A stretch of 64,000 nucleotides of DNA from Ferruginibacter sp. GTDB taxonomy: Bacteria > Bacteroidota > Bacteroidia > Chitinophagales > Chitinophagaceae. Of this stretch, positions 44,412 to 54,639 are shown piece after piece (position 1 is the first letter of the stretch; the number at the start of each line of letters is the position of its first letter). The notes beneath the pieces were generated by a model that saw only the letters and a program-made list of their open reading frames with translations, did not search any database and was not told the DNA's origin. The stretch spans positions 620,001 through 684,000 of the forward strand of contig JAHBTO010000001.1 of the NCBI GenBank assembly GCA_019638525.1, read 5' to 3'. The position numbers were made by a program, and so were the translations under genes.

Positions 44412-47400
44412 TTACCGCCAGTCGCCGTATAAAACAAATGCTCCCCAATAATTAGGATGACTAAAGCGAGGGTTTTGGCTTAGTTTAACCTGTGCCAGCC
44501 GCAACGCTTCTGCTTTATCCATAGATGCAGACGATGAAAGGTTTTCATAAAAATACTGCATTAATAATCCTGTAGGTTCATCGGCCACTTTCCATAAACT
44601 TGCAACAACTGTTTTTACATTGCTTACCAAAAAAGAATTTGCCGGTGATATGTTCCATCCTTTTACCAGTTGTTTGCTTACTGCTGTTTGGCAAGCCGAT
44701 AAGATAACCATGTTACAGTCTCTTATGCCAAGACTTTGTATTTCACGCATGGTTAATTTTCCGTTATTACCATTGCTTGTATCTTTATCCGGTAATAGTT
44801 TAAGGTACGATTGCGAATAATCTGTTGAGTAATTTAAAACGCCATGTGTGGCAAAATGTATATATTTTTTTTGGCGCAGGCTTTGTTTAGCCATGCTTTC
44901 GGTGGCTCTTGCATCGGCATACACAGTTGAATCGGAACCAAGTATTTTTCCAATTTCTTTTACTTCATCAATATTATAATTTAAGGTTGCATCCGGAACA
45001 CCAAATGCAGCAAAAGACGCAAAATTGGGTTTTGCTTCTTCATCTTGATTGTTAAATATCGACATCTTGTTGGTATAAAAAATACTGTAATCTTCAATCA
45101 AAAATTTAAAATTATTGTTTGCTGTTTTTTTACCAAGGCACTGAAAAGGCATATTGCTGAAAACACCCGAAGGGATGATGCATAATTTCTTTTTCCCTTT
45201 AATTTTATCTGCAACAGTTGCAATCAGTATATTGTACAAGTCGCCCGATACATCTTTAAACTCGGCCTTGCTGGCAGGTTCGTCTTCATCTACCGGTTCT
45301 GAACGTACAGCCAAAGCGCCTGTGCCGGTCTGTTTATCGGTATTTTTTATTGCATCAATAAAAGCATTTATTTTAGGCGTAACATCAACCGTCATAGTAT
45401 CAACCGAAAGTTTTTCATTGGTTAATGAAAATATCATCAGGTTATCGTTATTAAGCAGGTATAACAGTACAGCTGCATCGGCAGGTATTTTGCTTTTATA
45501 ATTATTAAACTCATCTGCATTACTCTTGCTAAAATAAATACTAAGTTCAGGATACTTTTCCACTACATCCTGTAAAAAATTATTGTAATTGGCTTCCTGT
45601 ATTTCTATCTTTTTAAGAGTTTCTGCTTTTGCCGCCCCATCTTGTTTTTCTAATGTATTTTCTAATGCTTTTTTAGCTTGTTGCATCGAAAGCAGTTTTT
45701 TTAATGCTTCGTTTTTTTCTTCGTTGTTTGATGAAGATGCTATGGAGCCCGATAATTCTTTTATACCGGCAATATTACTGCGGTTTGCATAAGCCCAGGC
45801 TTCTTTTATATTTCCCAGGTTGTAATAGGCAAATGTTATTTTATTATATAAATCCGATTTGCGGGGGTCGTTATTAAAAATCTTTCTTGCATTTTCTCCT
45901 CCATAAAGGTTTTCGGCATTCTTATCTAACAAAGTAACTGCTTTTTTAAAATAGTTTATAGCGCTGTCGAAACTGTTTTGATTAAAATATATAAGCCCCA
46001 ATTGATAATAAGGCTCCCACCCGCTTACTATCTTATAATCTTCAACAATTTTTGTTGCCTGTACAAAATCATTTTTTGCTTCTTTTGTTTTTCCCTTGTC
46101 TTTATTAATCTGTCCCAGGTAGTTAAATGCTTCAATAGCTTTTTCTTTTTCGCCGCTGCTGCTTGCATATTCGGCCGCATATTCAAAATATGGCAGGGCT
46201 TTTTCGGTTTTCTTTGTTTCGTAATATAATTTACCCAGGCTAAGCGCCATGCCCGAAGCAATCCTGTAAAGTTTTTTTTCTTTTGCTTTTGGAAAAACAT
46301 CTATTAAGTATTTCTCTGCCTCGTCGTATTTTTTAAGATAAAAAAGGTCTTCGGCAATATTGCCAATTGCCAAAAGGTAATTTTCATCAACTACTCCTTT
46401 TTTCAGTTGTTCCAAAGCCTGCCGGTGATATTTTAAGGCATTTACATAATCTGTTTGGGTAAAATAAACTACCCCTATATCGGTTGATACCGTACTCCTA
46501 TATTCATTTACCTGCTGGTCAATATAAATGCTGTCGGCTATTAAAAACGAATTAATAGATTTTGTGTATTCGCCCATGCTTTTATACAATGTGCCTCGTG
46601 ATACATATGCATTTGCTAAACGCAATATGTTGCCCGACCTGATGAAAATGGCAATAGCACTATCGCTGTTTTTAAGGCCTTCTTCAAATTCGCCGGTAAG
46701 CCCATATAAAAATGATGTTGCCTCAAGCGAAGAGCCCTGCGCAATATTATTATTTGTAGCCTGTGCCATAGCTATGGCTTTATTCAACATTTCTTTTGAT
46801 TTTGGAAAATTGCCCATAGATATGTTCACTTCCGAAATATTGTTTAGTTGCCATATTACAGCAGATTGGCTAATTGTATCATATACCTGAATTGCTTTGC
46901 TGTAATAATATAATGCACTATCCAGTTCTGATTGTACTTTAAAACCATAACCTCGTAACACCATACAATCGCCAAAGCTTTGTGCAGTATTTAGCTGTTT
47001 ACTTATATCAAGGCATTTTTTATATAGTTTATTACCTCCTGTAATATTATTTGATCGGTAAGCAAGGCCAGCCAGCGACCTGGTGGCTTCAAAAAGGTAA
47101 CCGGTATTTTTTGTACTATCGCTTAAATGCATGCAAGCCATAAAATAATTGCGTGATTTTATTGAGTCAATATCATACCAGGCATTACCCAGGTTAAAAA
47201 GCGCTTCTACTGTTGATTTACTATCAACACCTTTTGCCTTTTCGAAATACTCAACAGCCATTTTATTGTTTTCATCATTATAAAAAACATTCCCCTTTTT
47301 ATTATAAGTTTCTGCAAGGCCCGAACTGTCTTTTAGCTGTAAATAAAATACAGCTGCTGAATCATAAGCAGCCAGTGCTTCATTTTTTAAGCCGCTTTTT

Positions 47401-49178
47401 AAATATAATTCACCAATACTTTTCCATGATTTTGCCTGGCCTAATGCGTTGTTGGCTTTTTTTCGAAGGGCTATTGAACTTTTATGTGCAAGAATAGCCG
47501 AATCATATTTTCCAAGTTCCCAATAACAACTGCCTGTTAAAGATTTTGAATAACCGGCATTGTTATCATCGCCTACAAATAATAACATTTGGCGTGCCGA
47601 ATCGGCGTGTGCTATACTTTGATAATATTTACCAAGCAGGTAATAACTATAAGCAATATCGTTTTGCACTTTTGCCCAGTTAAGTGAATCTAAATTTGCC
47701 CTGTATATAATGGCTGCTTTAGCAAAAGAATCCAGGGCATTGTTGGGTTTTCCCTGGTCGTTATTAACCTGGCCAATAAAAGTAAAATACTCTGCATTCT
47801 TCTTTATAGATCCATAACTGTTTATTCCTTTATTTAACTGGATGAGTTTAGCATACAGGGCAAGCGCTTCTCCGTAATTTCCTTCTTTATAGTAAAGCGA
47901 TCCGGCATATTCATATCGTTTTTGCCAGTTACTGTTATAAACATTTGTGGTTATTTTGGGTTTATAGGCTTCCAGTTTATCCTCAAATTGTTTAAGTAAA
48001 ATTTTAGCCGTGGTTGATTGGTTGGTTTTATATAAGCAAAATATTTTTTTAGAAATTGCTGCCAGTTCATATTCATATTGATTGGCCTGCTGTGCATATT
48101 TTATTGCTGAATCGCATAACGAAATAGCATTTTCATACCTGTTTTGCTTATGATTTATTTCTGCTTCATAAACCCATGCAAGCGATTTGCCCCCGGTATC
48201 ATTTACAGCGTAAGCAATAGTTTTTATAAAATCATTAAAATTGGCTGCATTAATAAAATCGTCTGCTGCAAGATATTTCTCTACATCTGCCACAAATTTT
48301 AAACAATAAGAGTCGTCAACAATACGCTTTTTATAAAGTGCCAGTTTTTCCAAAAACAACTTTTTATTCTTATATATTGGAAATAGCGCTTCTTTAATTT
48401 CGGTGGGGCTAATGGGAGCCTTGTTAATGAGCCAGGTGGCAAAGGTTTCGTTTAGTTTAAAATCGTTTGCCATGTATTTGCCCGGATAGTCATTTACAAA
48501 TTTTAAAAAACTTTCAATATCTGTCTTTTTTGCATCCCGTAAAACCTCTAAAACTGTTTTTCCAGCATAACTGCCTTCTGTCATTTTTCCTGTAACGCTT
48601 TCGGGCAGGCCCTCCATATCTTTTAACATTTCGTAAGAATCAACGCAGTCTTTTAACATTGTTGCATATATAGAGTCTTCTAAATTTTTTCCATCGTTAT
48701 ACACAAGGTTTGGTAACGAGTAAAATTTTTTTCTGTTTGCATTGGTAAGGTAGATATTATTAAATGCCAGTTGTGAAAAAATACTGCGGTTGGCAATTGC
48801 GGGTATATGAACTTTTAATGCCACCATATCGCCACTCCTTAATTTTTCGTTGTCGTTATCAAGCAAGATCATGCAGGCAATAACACTATCAGATTTTACC
48901 ACACGGCCCGATCCGATAGATTTAAAATCTCTGCTTTCATTAGCATTTTCTGCAGTTTTTTCGTATGCCTGGTATGCAGTTGCCTCATCACCCTTTTTTA
49001 CTCCCAGGCCTTTTGCCCCATCAATAAATACAATCATGGTATCGTTTTTGGGATACACATAATATATCTTAAAATAAAGTTCTTTTATTTCTGTATTGGT
49101 ATTTGTTTGTGCATAGCTGCCGGCTAATGCAAAAAGATAAAAGAAAAAAAAGCAATATTTTTTTATTGATATATTCAC
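44412..49178 (-). CDS. Exported TPR protein with C-terminal CHAT (caspase-like) protease domain
   Basis: A protein of 1588 residues with a signal peptide (MNISIKKYCFFFF...GSYAQ). The middle, about residues 320-1160, is a large array of TPR units (repeated YY/YxxGxxxxAxxxYxxA patterns). The CHAT domain fills about 1260-1588 and includes the catalytic pair H1445 (FATHGVLNY) and C1496 (ILSACQTAVS). CHAT proteases are caspase relatives; most characterised ones are cytoplasmic, whereas this one is predicted to be exported. It starts 13 bases after the metacaspase-like gene, so the two are an operon. Function is unknown. Confidence 0.9.
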   Translation of the reverse strand: MNISIKKYCFFFFYLFALAGSYAQTNTNTEIKELYFKIYYVYPKNDTMIVFIDGAKGLGVKKGDEATAYQAYEKTAENANESRDFKSIGSGRVVKSDSVIACMILLDNDNEKLRSGDMVALKVHIPAIANRSIFSQLAFNNIYLTNANRKKFYSLPNLVYNDGKNLEDSIYATMLKDCVDSYEMLKDMEGLPESVTGKMTEGSYAGKTVLEVLRDAKKTDIESFLKFVNDYPGKYMANDFKLNETFATWLINKAPISPTEIKEALFPIYKNKKLFLEKLALYKKRIVDDSYCLKFVADVEKYLAADDFINAANFNDFIKTIAYAVNDTGGKSLAWVYEAEINHKQNRYENAISLCDSAIKYAQQANQYEYELAAISKKIFCLYKTNQSTTAKILLKQFEDKLEAYKPKITTNVYNSNWQKRYEYAGSLYYKEGNYGEALALYAKLIQLNKGINSYGSIKKNAEYFTFIGQVNNDQGKPNNALDSFAKAAIIYRANLDSLNWAKVQNDIAYSYYLLGKYYQSIAHADSARQMLLFVGDDNNAGYSKSLTGSCYWELGKYDSAILAHKSSIALRKKANNALGQAKSWKSIGELYLKSGLKNEALAAYDSAAVFYLQLKDSSGLAETYNKKGNVFYNDENNKMAVEYFEKAKGVDSKSTVEALFNLGNAWYDIDSIKSRNYFMACMHLSDSTKNTGYLFEATRSLAGLAYRSNNITGGNKLYKKCLDISKQLNTAQSFGDCMVLRGYGFKVQSELDSALYYYSKAIQVYDTISQSAVIWQLNNISEVNISMGNFPKSKEMLNKAIAMAQATNNNIAQGSSLEATSFLYGLTGEFEEGLKNSDSAIAIFIRSGNILRLANAYVSRGTLYKSMGEYTKSINSFLIADSIYIDQQVNEYRSTVSTDIGVVYFTQTDYVNALKYHRQALEQLKKGVVDENYLLAIGNIAEDLFYLKKYDEAEKYLIDVFPKAKEKKLYRIASGMALSLGKLYYETKKTEKALPYFEYAAEYASSSGEKEKAIEAFNYLGQINKDKGKTKEAKNDFVQATKIVEDYKIVSGWEPYYQLGLIYFNQNSFDSAINYFKKAVTLLDKNAENLYGGENARKIFNNDPRKSDLYNKITFAYYNLGNIKEAWAYANRSNIAGIKELSGSIASSSNNEEKNEALKKLLSMQQAKKALENTLEKQDGAAKAETLKKIEIQEANYNNFLQDVVEKYPELSIYFSKSNADEFNNYKSKIPADAAVLLYLLNNDNLMIFSLTNEKLSVDTMTVDVTPKINAFIDAIKNTDKQTGTGALAVRSEPVDEDEPASKAEFKDVSGDLYNILIATVADKIKGKKKLCIIPSGVFSNMPFQCLGKKTANNNFKFLIEDYSIFYTNKMSIFNNQDEEAKPNFASFAAFGVPDATLNYNIDEVKEIGKILGSDSTVYADARATESMAKQSLRQKKYIHFATHGVLNYSTDYSQSYLKLLPDKDTSNGNNGKLTMREIQSLGIRDCNMVILSACQTAVSKQLVKGWNISPANSFLVSNVKTVVASLWKVADEPTGLLMQYFYENLSSSASMDKAEALRLAQVKLSQNPRFSHPNYWGAFVLYGDWR

Positions 49179-49191
49179 CGGTTTGGGGTAA

Positions 49192-51171
49192 TTATTGTTT
49201 TTTAATTATAAAACTAACGCTGATTATGCCTATTTCTTGTGCTTTTACGCTAGATACATCACTACGGGTTGATACAGCCCCTTCCTTATCGCTGAACAGG
49301 TCGTCTAAAACAACCTGGAAGGGTTGCATTTCTCCTCTTGTAACTCTTTTTTCAAATACACTGCGTAAATCCATTGGTTCTTTTGATACAATTATTTTTA
49401 AAAACTCTACGCCAGCCGGAGAACCAGAACTTACAGCCAACTTACGAACCACTGTGCTGTTTTTGTTAACTATATAATCTGCCGGCTCTTTTGATTTATA
49501 TGGATACAAGATATCTACAGTATTATCAGGATAAATATCAAGCACTGTATAATAGAGGTTTTGGTTACTATTATTTCTTATGTGTAATGTATAAATATCT
49601 CCAATATTTAAGGTAGTTTGTTGTGTACTATCGTATGTTTTTGAGGGAACAACTGCTGCTGAAATAAATGGTGCCAGGTCTCCGCCATCGGGCATAGTAC
49701 GTAAATATTTTATCCGCAGCTCTTTTTTAATATCATAAATAAACTGTTTTTTTTCTTCGGCAGAAAGTGAGTCCCGGTTTTCAAGGTTAGTATTCCATAT
49801 TTTTTTATTGTTCCGGTCGGTAAGGGTAGCTGTTTTTTCGCCATTGGCCGATTTTACTTCTAACTGAAAATCGGCCTTATCGGCTATAGATAAAAAACTA
49901 TAGGGTTTAATAAATTGTGTTATTTGTTTCTCAAGTTTTTTAGATGTTTTTCCGGCTTCTGAAAAATTAAGTTTAATAAATGCCTGCAGGCCGCCATAAT
50001 TCTCTTCTTCCATTTTATATTCGTACAGCTCGTCTTTTTGAAGTTCTTTATCAGCAACGCCTATGCTCCTGAATGTTTCTACTTTACGTATAACAGCAGT
50101 AGCATATGGTTGTGCGTTGCCGGGCTTAAAAATTTTACAGGAATTACCTACTCCAATATTATCCATCAATCCTTTTTCAATAGTAAACACCGAGTCCATA
50201 TTTCCTGCACTTCCTTCATATCCAACCCGTATATAATCTTTATCTTCTTTAGTTTTATACTTACCGCTAAATATAATTTGTTGCTGATTTCCTTCTATCA
50301 TGGGCAATTGTTCGGGAATATATGCCTGTATTGATGCCCGTATTTTTTGAAACAATAAACCATACGTACTGCCCGGGTTCATTTCATTTAAAGCTTTATA
50401 AAAGGAATAAGAAAGTGAACCAAGTTCTTCGCCATTAATAATAACCTGTTTGTTTACCTGGTGCGGCGATGAAGCACTGATAACAACCATATTTGAAACC
50501 GAATCCTGGTTGGCCTCAAAAAAACCCTGCTTGGCCTCTGCTGCCGACAGGTTAATGACAGAGTCGAGTGGGTTTTCGGGGTCTGGAAAAGGGATGGGTT
50601 CGCCACGGGTTACTGCAAAGGTTTCATCACGAGTAGCCGTACCCGAATGACAGGCATCAATCATTACAAGCAAACTGCCCCCAGCCCCTAGTTTTTGCCT
50701 AATGGCAGCCAGTTTTGGATACAGGTCATCATCCCGCAAATGATTTTCGCCATGATAGCCCGTGGGGTTATATTTAGGTAAAGCGTCGTAAGGTACTAGC
50801 GCTTCATCATACCCGTCATCTTCATCTTTCCCTTCGGCAATTGTTTTTTGGTCTCGTATTTGCTGCCCGTGACAAGAAAAATGTATAACTACAATATCAT
50901 TCTTCTTTGCCTTTTCATCCAATTGATCAAGACTTTTTAAAATACCGGCTTTGGTTGCCTGGCTATTTATGAGGGTGTCTATATTTTTTTCTGTAAATCC
51001 ATTTTTAAGGAGTGCGGCTTTTATATATTTTATGTCGTTTACTGAAGCAATCGGTTTTATTTTACTTGATGGCGGATAGTCGCCTACTGCAACTATAAGC
51101 GCTAATTTATTTTGTGAAAATACTTTGCAGGAAAAAAATAATAAAAAAAGTATTTGTAAATATTTCATCAA
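49192..51171 (-). CDS. Exported metacaspase-like (C14 caspase family) protein
   Basis: A protein of 659 residues with a signal peptide (residues 1-20, ending KVFSQ). The caspase domain (about 22-300) has the catalytic dyad H101 (HFSCHGQQ) and C174 (MIDACHSGTA), and acidic loops (EDDGYDEALVP) typical of metacaspases. The rest (about 310-659) is beta-rich and includes a DUF4384-like region near 530-620 (IYTLHIRNNS, YYTVLDIYPDN). It probably cleaves after Arg or Lys, but this is inferred from family. It is the first gene of a pair with the CHAT-TPR protein. Confidence 0.9.
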   Translation of the reverse strand: MMKYLQILFLLFFSCKVFSQNKLALIVAVGDYPPSSKIKPIASVNDIKYIKAALLKNGFTEKNIDTLINSQATKAGILKSLDQLDEKAKKNDIVVIHFSCHGQQIRDQKTIAEGKDEDDGYDEALVPYDALPKYNPTGYHGENHLRDDDLYPKLAAIRQKLGAGGSLLVMIDACHSGTATRDETFAVTRGEPIPFPDPENPLDSVINLSAAEAKQGFFEANQDSVSNMVVISASSPHQVNKQVIINGEELGSLSYSFYKALNEMNPGSTYGLLFQKIRASIQAYIPEQLPMIEGNQQQIIFSGKYKTKEDKDYIRVGYEGSAGNMDSVFTIEKGLMDNIGVGNSCKIFKPGNAQPYATAVIRKVETFRSIGVADKELQKDELYEYKMEEENYGGLQAFIKLNFSEAGKTSKKLEKQITQFIKPYSFLSIADKADFQLEVKSANGEKTATLTDRNNKKIWNTNLENRDSLSAEEKKQFIYDIKKELRIKYLRTMPDGGDLAPFISAAVVPSKTYDSTQQTTLNIGDIYTLHIRNNSNQNLYYTVLDIYPDNTVDILYPYKSKEPADYIVNKNSTVVRKLAVSSGSPAGVEFLKIIVSKEPMDLRSVFEKRVTRGEMQPFQVVLDDLFSDKEGAVSTRSDVSSVKAQEIGIISVSFIIKKQ

Positions 51172-51383
51172 TACATTTATTGGTTTAAAAAATAAACCCT
51201 TTTGTTTTGCATAGAGGAAAATTAATTACAGATTTCATAACATCAAATACCCAATAACACCTATTTTACAAAACTTTATCATTTTGTATTAGTGTATTAA
51301 GAGAAGTAATTACCAATATTAAAAAAGATGAAAATGAGATAGGTATTACGTGGTTTCAATTATTTTAATTTGATATTTGTTAC

Positions 51384-51899
51384 TTATCTTCCAAAATCAT
51401 CCTGAACCCTCACAATATCATCTTCATTACTTGGATTATCAGCGTCTGTATGCCGCCATATCTCTGCCAATATACCCCAACCGTTTAGTCCTACAAGGCG
51501 GTGGCGTTCTCCCTGCTTAAGTTGTATTACATCATCAATTTGCATGCTACGGGTTTCTTTTTCTTCATCGGTATCGCTGGTTACAACAGCAGCCGTACCG
51601 CCAATCAGTTTCCAAATTTCGGCCCTGCGGTGGTGATATTGCCAACTTAATCTTTTTCCCGGGGCTACAACTAATATTTTGGGGCTTAATTTTCCGGAAA
51701 TTGACAAATCTGCTTTGGTAAGGTGGGGGAAATATATGTTAATGAATTTTTCTGCCTCATCTTCATCAATAACAAAAAAACCTCCCCAGGGGCGGCTGTC
51801 ATCTTTTTTGCTTATTTGCAAATTCTTCTCATTCAAATAGGTTGTAACCTGTTCAAATACCTTTTCCTTTTCTGTATCAATAAAAAAATTCAGTGTCAT
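51384..51899 (-). CDS. Cupin-fold protein related to the phosphomannose isomerase type II C-terminus
   Basis: A protein of 171 residues with a cupin core: PGKRLSWQYHHRRAEIWKLIGG (about 75-96), MQIDDVIQLKQGERHRLVG (about 118-137) and ILAEIWR. The motif set matches the C-terminal isomerase domain of ManC-type enzymes and their stand-alone relatives that convert sugar phosphates. It lacks the nucleotidyltransferase part. Sugar-phosphate isomerase is likely but the substrate is not fixed. It follows mnmG by 11 bases on the same strand and may share its transcript. Confidence 0.78.
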   Translation of the reverse strand: MTLNFFIDTEKEKVFEQVTTYLNEKNLQISKKDDSRPWGGFFVIDEDEAEKFINIYFPHLTKADLSISGKLSPKILVVAPGKRLSWQYHHRRAEIWKLIGGTAAVVTSDTDEEKETRSMQIDDVIQLKQGERHRLVGLNGWGILAEIWRHTDADNPSNEDDIVRVQDDFGR

Positions 51900-51910
51900 T
51901 TTTATAATTT

Positions 51911-53779
51911 TTACCTGCCCATAAATACCATTAAAATCTGTACATCGCTTGGATTAACACCTGATATTCGGGATGCCTGTCCCAAAGTTCGGGGTTTTAT
52001 TTTATTAAATTTCTGCCTTGCTTCTTTGCTTAAAGAAACCAGTTTTTCATAATTAAAATTGTCGGGTATTACCAGGTCTTCCAACTGGCTCATTTTTAAA
52101 ACAAGTTCTTTCTCTTTTTCAATGTATGTTTCGTATTTAATCTGAATTTCGGCCTGTACCAGTTGTTCATAATCAAAGCCTGATACGGCATCCTTAACCC
52201 TGGAAATACCGTTTGCCATATCTTTCAGGCTAATCATGGGCCTTAGTAAAAGTTGTGATGCTTTCTGTTTTATATATAACGGTGATGATTGTACGCTTTC
52301 TAAATAGCTACTTGCTTCTTCGGGTGTTATACTCAGTAACGATAAAATATTTTTTAGTTTTTCTACTTGTTGTTTCTTTTCTTTTACCTTCTCCATCCTT
52401 TGCTGCGATGCCAGGCCAAGCCGGAAACTTTTTTCTGTAAGGCGTAAATCGGCATTGTCCTGTCTTAATAAAGTTCTAAACTCGGCCCTGCTTGTAAACA
52501 TACGGTATGGCTCGTCTGTTCCTTTATTTATAAGATCATCTATCAGTACGCCAATATATGCCTCACTTCTTTTTAATATTACCGGTTCTAAATTTTTTGT
52601 TTTTTGGTGGGCATTAATTCCGGCAATTAAACCCTGGCAAGCTGCTTCTTCATAACCTGTAGTTCCATTTATTTGTCCTGCAAAAAAAAGGTTTTCAATT
52701 TGTTTGGTTTCGAGGCTGAATTTTAGTTGTGTAGGTGGAAAATAATCGTATTCAATTGCATAGCCCGGCCTGAACATTTTACAGTTTTCAAAACCAGGTA
52801 TCAATTTAAGTGCCTGATACTGAACATCTTCTGGCAATGAGGTTGAAAAACCGTTTACATATATTTCAATTGTATCTTTACCTTCAGGCTCTACAAATAG
52901 CTGGTGCCTGTCACGCTCTGCAAATCGGCCTATTTTATCTTCAATACTGGGGCAATATCTTGGTCCTGTACCCTTTATTCTTCCCTGGAACATTGGGCTT
53001 TTATCAAAACCGGTTTTTAAAATATCGTGTGTTTTTTCATTTGTATAAGTTATCCAGCAACTTTTTTGTTCATTTGGCTTAATTCGTTCAACATCTAAAA
53101 AACTAAAACCAGTTATTTCTTCATCGCCTTTTTGCTCCTCCATTTTTGAATAGTCAAGACTTCTTCCATCTATTCTTGGTGGTGTTCCCGTTTTTAGCCT
53201 GTCTGTTTCAAATCCAAGAGAAACAAGTTGTTCTGTAATACCTACCGAAGATTTCTCGGCCATACGGCCACCTCCAAAGTTTTTTTCGCCTATATGTATT
53301 ACACCATTTAAAAATGTTCCATTTGTTAATACTACAGCCTTGGCCTTTATTTCATGTCCCAATCCGGTTTTAACCCCTGTTACCCTCCCTTTTTTAACTA
53401 TAATACCATTTACCATATCCTGGTAAAAATCAACATTTTTTGTTTCTTCAAGCATTTGCCGCCAGGTAGCCGAAAATTTCATTCTATCGCTTTGTACCCT
53501 TGGGCTCCACATAGCCGGACCTTTTGAGCGGTTTAACATCCTAAATTGTATCATTGATTTATCTGATACAATTCCACTGTATCCGCCCATGGCATCAATT
53601 TCTCTTACTATTTGCCCCTTTGCAATCCCTCCCATTGCCGGGTTACAACTCATTTGGGCAATAGTTTGCATATTCATAGTAATTAATAGTACTTTACTAC
53701 CCATATTTGCGGCAGCCGCGGCAGCTTCGCATCCGGCATGTCCAGCACCTACAACTATAATATCATATTCTTGAAACAT
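51911..53779 (-). CDS. mnmG: tRNA uridine-5-carboxymethylaminomethyl modification enzyme MnmG
   Basis: A protein of 622 residues from the ATG of [13 protein letters not shown]. An ATG 24 bases earlier lies upstream of the TACCTTTG promoter element and is rejected. FAD-binding Rossmann [10 protein letters not shown] (about 11-20), [15 protein letters not shown] (about 44-58), and the later [10 protein letters not shown] and ATAAYEEAA-like [11 protein letters not shown] segments are diagnostic. With MnmE it modifies U34 of several tRNAs. The stop is 11 bases before the cupin gene. A parS-type site lies upstream, between mnmG and ybeY. Confidence 0.96.
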   Translation of the reverse strand: MFQEYDIIVVGAGHAGCEAAAAAANMGSKVLLITMNMQTIAQMSCNPAMGGIAKGQIVREIDAMGGYSGIVSDKSMIQFRMLNRSKGPAMWSPRVQSDRMKFSATWRQMLEETKNVDFYQDMVNGIIVKKGRVTGVKTGLGHEIKAKAVVLTNGTFLNGVIHIGEKNFGGGRMAEKSSVGITEQLVSLGFETDRLKTGTPPRIDGRSLDYSKMEEQKGDEEITGFSFLDVERIKPNEQKSCWITYTNEKTHDILKTGFDKSPMFQGRIKGTGPRYCPSIEDKIGRFAERDRHQLFVEPEGKDTIEIYVNGFSTSLPEDVQYQALKLIPGFENCKMFRPGYAIEYDYFPPTQLKFSLETKQIENLFFAGQINGTTGYEEAACQGLIAGINAHQKTKNLEPVILKRSEAYIGVLIDDLINKGTDEPYRMFTSRAEFRTLLRQDNADLRLTEKSFRLGLASQQRMEKVKEKKQQVEKLKNILSLLSITPEEASSYLESVQSSPLYIKQKASQLLLRPMISLKDMANGISRVKDAVSGFDYEQLVQAEIQIKYETYIEKEKELVLKMSQLEDLVIPDNFNYEKLVSLSKEARQKFNKIKPRTLGQASRISGVNPSDVQILMVFMGR

Positions 53780-53785
53780 GAGAGC

Positions 53786-53793
53786 AAAGGTAC
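53786..53793 (-). promoter_or_regulatory. Candidate -7 element TACCTTTG just upstream of mnmG
   Basis: TACCTTTG on the minus strand matches TAnnTTTG. It ends only 6 bases before the ATG at 53779, so the mRNA would be leaderless or nearly so. It also supports choosing the downstream start. No clear -33 TTG is seen at the usual distance. Confidence 0.5.
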
Positions 53794-53821
53794 GTAAAGC
53801 CATTATGCATGAGTAACATAA

Positions 53822-53837
53822 TGTTCCACGTGAAAAA
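53822..53837. promoter_or_regulatory. Imperfect parS-like site
   Basis: TGTTCCACGTGAAAAA matches the parS consensus TGTTNCACGTGAAACA at all positions except the next-to-last (A for C). It lies 21 bases from the perfect copy and in the same gap between mnmG and ybeY. A palindromic CACGTG core is present. Confidence 0.7.
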
Positions 53838-53858
53838 AATCATTTTTGATAGGTTTTT

Positions 53859-53874
53859 TGTTTCACGTGAAACA
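53859..53874. promoter_or_regulatory. Perfect parS site
   Basis: TGTTTCACGTGAAACA is a 16-base perfect palindrome identical to the broadly conserved parS consensus (TGTTNCACGTGAAACA), bound by ParB during chromosome segregation. It lies in the mnmG-ybeY gap. No parA or parB gene is in the window. Confidence 0.88.
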
Positions 53875-53878
53875 ATCA

Positions 53879-54307
53879 TTATTTTTTGAAATACTTTTCA
53901 AGATATTCATCTTCTTTTTTACGCATCAAAATAACCTGCCGGCTTTTCTTGTCATTATACCCACATAAATGAAGGGCGGCATGAAAAATTACCCTGTGTA
54001 ATTCTTTTTTAAAACTAGTATTTAAATCTTTTGCATTTTCTTTAACCCTGTCAACACTAATATAAACCTCTCCCTCAACCGGATTTTTAGGTTCATTAAA
54101 ATTAAAGGTGATAACATCTGTATAATAATTGTGTTTTAAAAAATTTTTATTTACCTGTAACAGGTAATCGTCTGAACAAAAAATATAAGAGAGAGATTTA
54201 AGAGTTGTTTTCTCATGTATAAACAGTTTTTCAATAAACTTCTTTAATTGTTGCTTATGCTTAAGGGTTGGTACCCTATCGTTATTAATAAAACTGATAT
54301 AAATCAT
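53879..54307 (-). CDS. ybeY: Endoribonuclease YbeY
   Basis: A protein of 142 residues from the ATG MIYISFINND. An ATG 60 bases earlier (54367) is less likely because that leader is not conserved in the family and would cover the promoter region. The metal motif is FHAALHLCGYNDK (HxxxH then D where many homologues have H). FCSDDYLLQVN and TDVITFNF are the other typical segments. It acts in 16S rRNA 3' end processing and ribosome quality control. It is divergent from feoA and lies next to the parS sites. Confidence 0.9.
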   Translation of the reverse strand: MIYISFINNDRVPTLKHKQQLKKFIEKLFIHEKTTLKSLSYIFCSDDYLLQVNKNFLKHNYYTDVITFNFNEPKNPVEGEVYISVDRVKENAKDLNTSFKKELHRVIFHAALHLCGYNDKKSRQVILMRKKEDEYLEKYFKK

Positions 54308-54351
54308 ATGGTTATTTCTTATATCGAAATTAGATAACAATATTGATTTGA

Positions 54352-54359
54352 TACATTTG
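54352..54359 (+). promoter_or_regulatory. Candidate -7 element for feoA-nadD
   Basis: TACATTTG matches TAnnTTTG, 25 bases upstream of the feoA ATG. No clear -33 TTG at the expected spacing, so only modest support. Confidence 0.35.
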
Positions 54360-54384
54360 TGTTGCATTTTAATTCAATTAATTA

Positions 54385-54615
54385 ATGATTAAAAGATTAT
54401 CGGAAGTAGCTGTAGGTAAAACAGTAATTGTAAAAGAGTTTGAAAGTGATGACATCTTTTTAAAACTTATGGAAATGGGGTGTATTCCGGGCGAGTCAAT
54501 TAAAATAGATCAATTAGCGCCCCTGGGCGATCCAATTTCAATAATTGTAGCTGGATATCATTTAAGTTTGCGACTTAATGAAGCAGATAAGGTGTGGGTA
54601 GAGGAAGTTTTTTAA
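54385..54615 (+). CDS. feoA: FeoA-domain protein (ferrous iron transport accessory)
   Basis: A protein of 76 residues with the SH3-like FeoA fold: MGCIPGESIKI (about 31-41), ISIIVAGYHLSLRLNEAD (about 52-69). FeoA modulates the FeoB Fe(II) transporter. No feoB gene adjoins it in this window; the next gene is nadD, 24 bases on. Confidence 0.88.
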   Translation: MIKRLSEVAVGKTVIVKEFESDDIFLKLMEMGCIPGESIKIDQLAPLGDPISIIVAGYHLSLRLNEADKVWVEEVF

Positions 54616-54639
54616 ATTTCTAAAAATTTAACAACAAAA

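Noticed and set aside
44412..49178. TPR-CHAT protease as part of a type III-E CRISPR (Craspase) locus
   Set aside because: No Cas genes or repeats nearby and the protein has a signal peptide.
53780..53803. Longer mnmG start at 53803
   Set aside because: The extension carries the TACCTTTG promoter element and is not part of the conserved MnmG N-terminus.
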